From TMED8 sp038125725 (lineage in GTDB: Bacteria; Pseudomonadota; Alphaproteobacteria; Rhodospirillales; Casp-alpha2): a stretch of 19,855 nt of DNA. The translations under genes were made by a program, and so were the position numbers. Under the pieces are notes generated by a model. The model did no database searches, had not been told where the DNA came from, and saw nothing but the letters and a program-made list of their open reading frames with translations. Below, in pieces: positions 1 to 5,612 of the stretch (position 1 is its first letter; each line of letters opens with the position of its first letter). Location of the stretch: the NCBI GenBank assembly GCA_038125725.1, contig JAYPEK010000063.1, positions 1-19,855 on the forward strand, read 5' to 3'.

Positions 1-497
1 CGCGCTCCTATTGGGACTGGCCGTCGATGATCGCCAACAACAAGACCGGCTACTTCCCCTACACGCCGGCGACCAACCTCCTGTATGGACTCAAGGAAGC
101 GCTCGCCATGCTGTTCGAGGAAGGGCTGGAGAACGTCTTCGCCCGCCACGACCGCCACGCGGAAGCGACACGGCGCGCCGTGCAGGCCTGGGGGCTCGAA
201 ATCCTCTGCAACAACCCGGCCGAATATTCCTCGGTGCTGACCGCCGTCATGGTGCCGGACGGACACGATGCCGACCATGTGCGCGGCGTGATTCTCGATA
301 ACTTCGACATGTCCCTGGGCACCGGGCTCGGCAAGGTGAAGGGCAAGATCTTCCGCATCGGGCATTTGGGCGACTTCAACGATCTCACCCTGATGGGCAC
401 GCTCGCCGGTGTCGAGATGGGTCTCGGCATCGCCGGCGTGCCGCACCAGAAGGGCGGCGTGCAGCAGGCCATGAACTTCCTCGCCGGGGACGCCTGA
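1..497 (+). CDS. sgaA: Serine-glyoxylate aminotransferase, C-terminal part (5' end outside window)
   Basis: This is a class V, PLP-dependent aminotransferase. Members transfer the amino group of serine to glyoxylate, giving hydroxypyruvate and glycine, in the serine cycle or photorespiratory salvage. The frame is open from base 3 to the TGA at 495-497, about 164 residues, so roughly the last 40% of a protein usually near 390-400 residues. Visible hallmarks are the RSYWDW segment at the left edge, the FPYTPATNLLYGLKEAL segment, and the C-terminal small domain with VMVPDG and the GTGLGKVKGKIFRIGH region. The last of these is typical of the serine/alanine-glyoxylate group. The PLP lysine lies upstream of the window. 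The stop overlaps the ATG of the next small reading frame (TGATG), which suggests coupled translation. Family assignment is strong; the exact amino donor cannot be settled from this fragment. Confidence 0.9.
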   Translation, partial: RSYWDWPSMIANNKTGYFPYTPATNLLYGLKEALAMLFEEGLENVFARHDRHAEATRRAVQAWGLEILCNNPAEYSSVLTAVMVPDGHDADHVRGVILDNFDMSLGTGLGKVKGKIFRIGHLGDFNDLTLMGTLAGVEMGLGIAGVPHQKGGVQQAMNFLAGDA

Positions 498-613
498 TGA
501 CTAAAGAGAACGCCATGGAAACCGCCAAGCGCATTGCCGCCGGCGCGCCCTTGGTGCACCGTTGGCACAAGAAGTTCCTGCGGCGTTCGGGCGGCCCGAC
601 GCCGAAGTTCTGA
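497..613 (+). pseudogene. 38-codon reading frame resembling an internal piece of an enoyl-CoA hydratase
   Basis: The ATG at 497-499 overlaps the sgaA stop, and GGGGA at 486-490 is well placed as a ribosome binding site. The frame ends at the TGA at 611-613. The 38-residue product contains AKRIAAGAPLVHRWHKKFLR and then a PTP tripeptide. From memory this resembles the segment around residues 170-200 of alphaproteobacterial crotonase-fold enoyl-CoA hydratases. The oxyanion-hole region, the catalytic glutamates and the C-terminal helices are all missing. My reading is a relic of an enoyl-CoA hydratase gene that once sat between sgaA and the CoA-transferase and lost both ends. It could still be translated. 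An unrelated small protein is the alternative. Confidence 0.45.
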
Positions 614-660
614 GGCAAGTGACGGCGCCGGACGCCGGCGCACGGGGGATATGGAAGACA

Positions 661-1875
661 ATGCAGAAGACCGGACCGCTCACCGGCGTCAAGGTGATCG
701 AGATGTGCCACGTCATGGCCGGGCCCACCTGCGGGCGGATGCTCGCCGACATGGGTGCCGACGTGATCAAGCTGGAACGCGTCCCCGACGGCGACGACAC
801 CCGGCGCATGCTGCCGCCCGACATCAAGGGCGAGCCCGCCGCCTTCATGATGATGAATTCGAGCAAGCGCGGCATCGCCGTGGACCTCAAGAACGAGCGC
901 GGCAAGGAAGTGCTGAAGCGTTTGCTCGCCACCGCCGACATCGTCACCGAGAACTACCGCGCCGACACCATGGCCAAGCTGGGGCTCGGCTATGAGGAGC
1001 TGAAAAAGGTCAATCCGGCGCTGGTCTATTGCGCCATCTCCGGCTTCGGCCGCACCGGTCCCTATGCGTCCCGCGGCGGCTACGACCTGATCGCGCAAGG
1101 CATGAGCGGCCTGATGAGCTTCACCGGCGAGGGCCCAGGCCGTCCGCCGGTGAAAGTCGGCGCGCCGGTCTGCGACATCACGGCCGGCATCCTCGCCGCC
1201 ATGGGCGTCTTGGCGGCCTATGTGCACCGGCTGAAAACCGGCGAGGGGCAGATGGTCGATACCTCGCTCTACGAGGCCGGCATTACCTTGAGCTACTGGC
1301 AATCCGCCATCGCGCTCGCCACCGGCATCGCGCCCGGCCCCATGGGCTCGGCGCATCCGCTGAACGCGCCCTACCAGGCGGTGGAGACGGCGGACGGCTG
1401 GATCACCTTTTCCGGCGCCAACGACCGCAACTGGAAGCGGCTGTTGGAGCTCTTGGGCCTCGACGAACTGGCCGACGATCCGCGCTTCCATGACAACGCC
1501 GGGCGCATGGGCAACCTGGACGAACTGATGCAGCTTCTGTCCGTGGAGTTCAGGAAGAAGCCGCGCGATGCCTGGCTGGCCGAACTGGAAGCCGCAAAGA
1601 TCCCGGCCGGTCCGGTGTTCGATGTGAACGAGATGCATGCCGATCCGCACACGCTGGCGCGCGACATGGTGGTCGAGGTCGAGCATGATCGCATCGGCGC
1701 GGTGAAGACCATCGGCTGCCCGGTGAAGTTCACCGAAACGCCGAGCGCCGTGCATTCCGCCGCCCCCGTCTACGCCCAGCATACCCGCGAGGTATTGGCC
1801 GAGTTCGGCTACGGCGCCGACGAGATTGAGAGCCTGGTCGCCGACGGCGCGGTCATCGCCCACGACCGATTGTAG
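661..1875 (+). CDS. Family III (CaiB/BaiF) CoA-transferase
   Basis: The product has 404 residues, the normal length for formyl-CoA transferase/CaiB-like enzymes, which form interlocked dimers and move CoA between carboxylic acids. The N-terminus (GPLTGVKVIEM, then AGPTCGRMLADMGADVIKLE) is the classic family III start. The catalytic aspartate is Asp172 in PVCDITAG, matching Asp169 of formyl-CoA transferase as I recall it. The GEGQMVDTSLYEA block follows. The ATG at 661 was chosen because family similarity begins directly after it. An in-frame ATG at 562 would add 33 residues that overlap the remnant frame and match nothing. The CoA donor and acceptor cannot be read from sequence. Its place after sgaA and a hydratase relic suggests a carboxylic-acid CoA-ester pathway. 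It converges on the LysR gene with 4 bp between the stops. Confidence 0.93.
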   Translation: MQKTGPLTGVKVIEMCHVMAGPTCGRMLADMGADVIKLERVPDGDDTRRMLPPDIKGEPAAFMMMNSSKRGIAVDLKNERGKEVLKRLLATADIVTENYRADTMAKLGLGYEELKKVNPALVYCAISGFGRTGPYASRGGYDLIAQGMSGLMSFTGEGPGRPPVKVGAPVCDITAGILAAMGVLAAYVHRLKTGEGQMVDTSLYEAGITLSYWQSAIALATGIAPGPMGSAHPLNAPYQAVETADGWITFSGANDRNWKRLLELLGLDELADDPRFHDNAGRMGNLDELMQLLSVEFRKKPRDAWLAELEAAKIPAGPVFDVNEMHADPHTLARDMVVEVEHDRIGAVKTIGCPVKFTETPSAVHSAAPVYAQHTREVLAEFGYGADEIESLVADGAVIAHDRL

Positions 1876-1879
1876 GGGA

Positions 1880-2800
1880 TCAGGCCTGCATCCCGGGCAG
1901 GGTGCGCACCCGTTCGGCGATGAAATCGACGAAGGCGCGGATGCGCGCCGGCAGGAACACCGCCGGCGCCCAGACCGCCATCATCGGCATCGGCTCGTGG
2001 CGATAGCCGGGCAGTACCTCCACCAGTTCGCCCTTGGCAAGCGCTTCGGCCAGCGCCCAGCGCGGCCCTATGTGCAGGCCGAAGCCGCGCCGCGCGGCAT
2101 CGACCAGCGACGTGACGGCGTTGATGGTGACGCCACCCCGGCGCCGGATTTCATGACGGGTGCCGTCGGGGCCTGTGAGCCGGAGCGGCTGGTGACGGTT
2201 CTCGCTGAGGAAAAAGACATGGTCGTGATCGGCCAGGTCGTCGGCCTTTTGCGGGGTGCCGCGCTCGGCCAGATAGGCGGGGGCGGCCACCAGCACGCGT
2301 TCGGCATGGGCGAGCGTGCGTGACATCAAGGCCGAGTCTGGTTGCTGGCCGACCCGGATGGCGACATCGACGCCGGCCGCCACTAGGTCGATGCGCTGCG
2401 CCGCCAGTGTCAGTTCCACATCGAGCCCCGGATGCAGTTCCTTGAAATCCATCAGCCAGCCGGCCAGGTACATCTGGCCGAAGTCGATGGTGGAATTGAC
2501 GCGCAACAGCCCGCGCGGTCTCTCCGCCTCGCCGGCGACGTCGGCCTCCAGCGCATCGATCTCCGCCATCAGGGCGCGCAGCCGCTCGTAGTAGCGCCGC
2601 CCCGCTTCCGTTGGGCGGGTGTGGGCGCGGGCGCGGGCGCGCTCCAACAGCTTGGTGCCGAGCCGCGCCTCCAGGGCGCTCAGCCGGCGCGATATGGAGG
2701 AGGGCTCCAGGCCCAGTTCCCGCGCCGCCGCGCGGATAGTGCCGAGCTCGACCACGCGCAGGAACAGCCGCAGCTCCGCGTAGGGACCGAAAGGGGTCAT
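1880..2800 (-). CDS. LysR-family transcriptional regulator
   Basis: This is a 306-residue LysR-type regulator. The winged helix-turn-helix covers about residues 7-65, with RAAARELGLEPSSISRRLSA as the recognition region. A linker helix and the two-lobed effector domain (about 90-300) follow. The linker-proximal stretch LLERARARAHTRPTEAG contains an RARARA run encoded by a GGGCGC-type repeat; this is a variant of the usual LFERTxxxLxLTEAG pattern. It is divergent from an SDR gene with 131 bp between the start codons. A perfect dyad with a T-N11-A core lies 15 bp upstream of its start, so autorepression and control of the SDR gene are likely by analogy with the family. The inducer is unknown. 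Confidence 0.93.
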   Translation of the reverse strand: MTPFGPYAELRLFLRVVELGTIRAAARELGLEPSSISRRLSALEARLGTKLLERARARAHTRPTEAGRRYYERLRALMAEIDALEADVAGEAERPRGLLRVNSTIDFGQMYLAGWLMDFKELHPGLDVELTLAAQRIDLVAAGVDVAIRVGQQPDSALMSRTLAHAERVLVAAPAYLAERGTPQKADDLADHDHVFFLSENRHQPLRLTGPDGTRHEIRRRGGVTINAVTSLVDAARRGFGLHIGPRWALAEALAKGELVEVLPGYRHEPMPMMAVWAPAVFLPARIRAFVDFIAERVRTLPGMQA

Positions 2801-2814
2801 GAAGGGTCAGACAT

Positions 2815-2835
2815 ATGTTGCATTTCACGCAACAT
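2815..2835. promoter_or_regulatory. Candidate LysR binding dyad
   Basis: Perfect 7-bp inverted repeat: ATGTTGC at 2815-2821 and GCAACAT at 2829-2835, separated by ATTTCAC. Its core fits the LysR T-N11-A rule (T2819, A2831). It lies in the only A+T-rich stretch of the gap, 14 bp from the LysR start and about 96 bp from the SDR start. This is the expected layout of an autoregulatory site. No convincing -35/-10 pair could be assigned to either gene. Confidence 0.6.
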
Positions 2836-2931
2836 TTATTTGCTAATTCGAAAATATCCAGACGAGATCGCAACAGCTAGGGTGCCGGTCAATGGATCAA
2901 CACAGACAGATTTCCTTGAAAGGACCCGAAC

Positions 2932-3702
2932 ATGACCCAAGACCTGCATGGAAAAGCCGCCCTGGTTACCGGCGGAAGCCGCGGCCTCGGCCGCGCCATT
3001 GCCCTCGAACTGGCCAAGGCCGGCGCCGACGTGGTGATTACCTACCGGAGCGAAGCCGAAAAGGCCGAGGCTGTCGCCGCCGAGATCGCCGCGCTCGGCC
3101 GCAAGTCCGCGGCCCTGCCCGTCGATCTGGAGGGCACCCATGACCTGCCGCGTTTTCTGGGCGACCTCTCCGTCGCGCTCACCGGCGTGCGGGGATCGGA
3201 TAACCTCGATATCCTGGTCAACAATGCCGGCATCCAGCGCGGCGGTGTCCTCGGCCAGGTGAGCGAGGACGACTTCGACGCCATCATCAACACTAATGTG
3301 AAGGCGGTGTTCTTCCTCACCCAGAATCTGTTGGAAAAGCTCAATGACGGCGGGCGCATCATCCTCATCGGTTCGGGCCTGTCGAGGTTTTCGCTGCCGC
3401 CCTATATCGTCTACGGCGCCACCAAGGCGGCGCAGGACGTGTTCGCGCGCTACATGGCGAAGACGCTTGGGCCGCGTGCCATCACCGTCAATACCGTCGC
3501 GCCCGGCGCGCTGGCGACCGATTTCAACCGCGCCGCCTTCGAGGCCAATCCCGCCATCGTCGAGATGATCGCCGGCAATACGGCGCTCGGCCGCGTCGGC
3601 GAGGCCGAAGACGTACCCGGCACCGTGGCTTTCCTCGCCGGCCCGGCGGCGGGCTGGGTCACCGGCCAGCGCATCGAGGTCTCGGGCGGCATGTTCCTCT
3701 GA
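2932..3702 (+). CDS. Short-chain dehydrogenase/reductase (classical SDR)
   Basis: This is a 256-residue classical SDR, an NAD(P)-dependent oxidoreductase with a Rossmann fold. The cofactor motif is TGGSRGLG (residues 13-20). NNAG is at 97-100. The active site is Ser148, Tyr161 and Lys165 (YGATK), with the C-terminal VTGQRIEVSGG signature. Arg18 in the glycine motif, with TYRS after the second strand, hints at NADP, but this is inference. GAAAGGA lies 8-9 bp before the ATG. The gene is divergent from a LysR regulator, a pairing common for inducible SDRs acting on small carbonyls or xenobiotics. The closest general label would be FabG-like oxidoreductase; a role in fatty-acid synthesis is unlikely in this setting. 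Confidence 0.93.
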   Translation: MTQDLHGKAALVTGGSRGLGRAIALELAKAGADVVITYRSEAEKAEAVAAEIAALGRKSAALPVDLEGTHDLPRFLGDLSVALTGVRGSDNLDILVNNAGIQRGGVLGQVSEDDFDAIINTNVKAVFFLTQNLLEKLNDGGRIILIGSGLSRFSLPPYIVYGATKAAQDVFARYMAKTLGPRAITVNTVAPGALATDFNRAAFEANPAIVEMIAGNTALGRVGEAEDVPGTVAFLAGPAAGWVTGQRIEVSGGMFL

Positions 3703-3721
3703 TCGCCGCCCCTTGCGGCGA
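3703..3721 (+). terminator. Hairpin after the SDR gene, without a T-run
   Basis: A perfect 7-bp stem, TCGCCGC (3703-3709) with GCGGCGA (3715-3721) and a CCCTT loop, starts at the base after the SDR stop codon. No thymine run follows, so it is not a textbook Rho-independent terminator. It could stabilise the 3' end or act with Rho. A second small hairpin, GTTGTT/AACAAC with a G5 loop, lies at 3751-3767 ahead of trxC. Confidence 0.35.
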
Positions 3722-3781
3722 GGCGAAATCCGGCTACCTCAAGGACGAAGGTTGTTGGGGGAACAACGGCCGGAGTTCGCC

Positions 3782-4228
3782 ATGCCCGAGAGTCATTCCG
3801 AAAGCTATCACGTCGTCTGCCCGCACTGCGCCACGACCAACCGTATCCCCGCCGCCAAGCCCGCCCATGAGGCCAAGTGCGGCAACTGCGGCAAGCCCGT
3901 CTTCGACGGCCATCCCGTCGCCCTCGACGCCAAGGCCTTTCAGCGCCAGGTGGCCAAGAGCGACATCCCCGTCGTCGTCGATTTCTGGGCCGAGTGGTGC
4001 GGGCCCTGCAAGATGATGGCGCCGGAGTTCGCCCGCGCCGCCCACGACATGGAGCCGCGTGCGCGCTTCGCCAAGGTCGACACCGAGGTGGAACAAGGCA
4101 TCGCGGCGCAGTTCGGTATCCGCTCCATTCCGACGCTGGTGATCTTCAAGGGCGGGCGCGAGATCGCGCGGCAATCGGGCGCCATGCCGGCGTCGCAGCT
4201 CAAGAGTTGGGTCGGGCAGTACGTCTAG
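3782..4228 (+). CDS. trxC: Thioredoxin 2 with N-terminal zinc ribbon
   Basis: This 148-residue cytoplasmic thiol-disulfide oxidoreductase has an N-terminal zinc ribbon with CPHC (Cys13, Cys16) and CGNC (Cys33, Cys36). A thioredoxin fold with the WCGPC active site (residues 72-76) and the cis-proline Pro117 (SIPT) follows. This two-part layout defines the TrxC/thioredoxin-2 type, which reduces ribonucleotide reductase and other targets and is often part of oxidative-stress responses. The ATG at 3782 was chosen because the zinc ribbon starts soon after it and CGGAG lies just upstream. The upstream in-frame extension to 3713 runs through the post-SDR hairpin and is unlikely to be coding. Its stop converges on the enoyl-CoA hydratase stop 8 bp away. 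Confidence 0.95.
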   Translation: MPESHSESYHVVCPHCATTNRIPAAKPAHEAKCGNCGKPVFDGHPVALDAKAFQRQVAKSDIPVVVDFWAEWCGPCKMMAPEFARAAHDMEPRARFAKVDTEVEQGIAAQFGIRSIPTLVIFKGGREIARQSGAMPASQLKSWVGQYV

Positions 4229-4236
4229 GAACCGGC

Positions 4237-5007
4237 CTAGCGATCCTTGAAATCCGCCTTGCGCTTCTCGGCGAAGGCGGCGATGCCTTCCTTGGCATCG
4301 TCGGTTGCGTAGGCGAGCGCGCCGATATCGGCTTCCACCTTCTGGCCCTGGTCGAGCGGCAGTTCGCCGGCGCGGGTGACGGCGTCGCGGACCATCTTCA
4401 GGACAGGCAGCGAAAAGCCGGTGAAACTGCGGGCGAAATCCTTGGCCGCATCAACCACGCTACCATCCTCGATGACGCGGCTTAGCAATCCCAGTTGCAG
4501 CGCCTCTTGGGCTTCCACCTGGCGGCCGGTCATGATCATTTCCAGTGCTGCCGTCTCGCCGACCAGGCGCGGCAGGCGCTGGGTGCCGCCGTAGCCGGGC
4601 GTCAGGCCGAGCTTGATTTCCGGCAGGCCGACGCGGGCGTTGGAAGATGCGAGGCGGAAGGTGCAGGCCATCGCCAGTTCCAGCCCGCCGCCGAAGGCGA
4701 AGCCGTTGATGGCGGCGATGGACGGGATGCCGAGGGCGGCCAACCGGTCGAAGGTGCGTTGGCCGCGTTCCAGCAGGCGCTTGTGATCCAGGACCGAGGC
4801 CCCTTGCAGCTCCTTGATGTCGGCGCCGGCGCAAAAGGCCCTGTCACCGGCACCGGTGAAGATCAGGCAGCGCGCGCTTGAGCCCGCCGCCTGATCAATG
4901 GCGGCATTGATCCCCGTAATCACATCGGCGTTGAGGGCGTTGAGCGCGTCCGGGCGGTTCAGCGTGACGACGCAGAACTCGTCCTCGAAGCTGACGTCGA
5001 CAGGCAT
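4237..5007 (-). CDS. Enoyl-CoA hydratase (crotonase fold)
   Basis: This 256-residue enzyme should hydrate 2-trans-enoyl-CoA to 3-hydroxyacyl-CoA. The N-terminus has the LNRPDALNAL motif. The oxyanion-hole segments are AFCAGADIKEL (57-67) and NGFAFGGGLEL (101-111). Both catalytic glutamates of true hydratases are present, Glu110 and Glu130 (LPEIKLGLTPGYGGTQRLP). It ends with the common AFAEKRKADFKDR tail. The ATG is only 6 bp past the infC stop, so it is probably co-transcribed with thrS-infC, an unusual partner for translation genes. It is intact and distinct from the hydratase remnant at 497-613. Paralogues act in fatty-acid, amino-acid or aromatic degradation, and the substrate cannot be fixed. 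Confidence 0.94.
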   Translation of the reverse strand: MPVDVSFEDEFCVVTLNRPDALNALNADVITGINAAIDQAAGSSARCLIFTGAGDRAFCAGADIKELQGASVLDHKRLLERGQRTFDRLAALGIPSIAAINGFAFGGGLELAMACTFRLASSNARVGLPEIKLGLTPGYGGTQRLPRLVGETAALEMIMTGRQVEAQEALQLGLLSRVIEDGSVVDAAKDFARSFTGFSLPVLKMVRDAVTRAGELPLDQGQKVEADIGALAYATDDAKEGIAAFAEKRKADFKDR

Positions 5008-5013
5008 GGGCGG

Positions 5014-5550
5014 TTATTTCGGCGCGATGACCATGACCATCAAGCGGCCCTCGGTCTTGGGCGTCTGCTCGATCTTGATCACCTCTTCCATTTCCTCGCG
5101 CACGCGGGTCAGCACCTTGAGGCCCAGTTCCTGGTGGGCCATTTCGCGGCCCCGGAAACGGATGGTCATTTTGACCTTGTCGCCATTCTCGATGAACTTG
5201 CGCACGGCCTTCATCTTGACCTGGTAATCGTGCTCATCGATGCCCGGCCGCATCTTGATTTCCTTGACCTCGATGGTCTTCTGCTTCTTGCGCGCCTCGT
5301 TCGCCTTCTTCTGCTGCTCGTACTTGTACTTGCCGTAATCAAGCACCTTGCAGACAGGCGGATCCACCTGGGGGGAAACCTCCACCAGGTCCAGGCCCGC
5401 CTCTTCGGCGATCTCTAGAGCGTCTTCCCGGGAAATCACGCCGTGGTTCTCACCTTCGGCGTCGATGACGCGCACCTTCGGCACGTCGATTTCATCGTTC
5501 ACCCGCGGACCTTCCTTGGTCGGCGGCTGATTAAAAGGTCGTCTGGCGAT
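5014..5550 (-). CDS. infC: Translation initiation factor IF-3, AUC start codon
   Basis: IF-3 binds the 30S subunit, prevents subunit joining and checks the start codon and initiator tRNA. The protein is about 178 residues. Its N-terminal domain carries GPRVNDEIDVPKVRVID and the lysine-rich linker (KVLDYGKYKYEQQKK, about 68-82). The C-terminal domain includes RFRGREMAH (about 131-139). The first GTG (5502) would remove the conserved QPPTKEGPR leader. The frame continues upstream without a stop through ARRPFNQPPTKEGPR to an ATC at 5550-5548. AGGAG sits 8 nt before it, and no ATG, GTG or TTG is available there. A non-AUG start is a known autoregulatory feature of infC (AUU in E. coli). The gene follows thrS by 62 bp, the conserved thrS-infC order. 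Confidence 0.93.
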   Translation of the reverse strand: MARRPFNQPPTKEGPRVNDEIDVPKVRVIDAEGENHGVISREDALEIAEEAGLDLVEVSPQVDPPVCKVLDYGKYKYEQQKKANEARKKQKTIEVKEIKMRPGIDEHDYQVKMKAVRKFIENGDKVKMTIRFRGREMAHQELGLKVLTRVREEMEEVIKIEQTPKTEGRLMVMVIAPK

Positions 5551-5557
5551 CTCGCCG

Positions 5558-5563
5558 TCTCCT
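5558..5563 (-). promoter_or_regulatory. Shine-Dalgarno site that fixes the AUC start of infC
   Basis: AGGAGA on the minus strand, with 8 nt between AGGAG (5563-5559) and the ATC codon at 5550-5548. It is the only strong ribosome binding site near the start of infC. The GTG at 5502 has only GGAAGG about 15 nt away, inside conserved coding sequence. Confidence 0.75.
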
Positions 5564-5570
5564 ATCCAGT

Positions 5571-5579
5571 TTTATACCA
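5571..5579 (-). promoter_or_regulatory. Possible extended -10 promoter for infC
   Basis: The minus strand reads TGGTATAAA, matching the extended -10 pattern TGnTATAAT with one mismatch. It lies in the 62-bp thrS-infC gap about 8 bp before the infC Shine-Dalgarno. No good -35 element is seen 17 bp upstream. An internal infC promoter would let IF-3 be made independently of thrS. Confidence 0.3.
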
Positions 5580-5612
5580 GTTGAAATCGTAAAATCCCGG
5601 CGCCGTCCCGCT

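Noticed and set aside
385..1863. Long open frame on the minus strand (about 490 codons) opposite the CoA-transferase
   Set aside because: High G+C makes the antisense frame open. The composition is Gly/His/Arg-rich with no family motif, and the plus strand encodes a complete enzyme.
2617..2645. GGGCGC-type tandem repeat as a regulatory or phase-variable repeat
   Set aside because: It has only about three units inside the LysR gene, is a multiple of three, and encodes an RARARA stretch compatible with the fold.
4225..4240. CTAGG/CCTAG inverted repeat spanning the trxC and hydratase stops as a bidirectional terminator
   Set aside because: The stem is only 5 bp and arises from two TAG codons facing each other; there is no U-run on either side.
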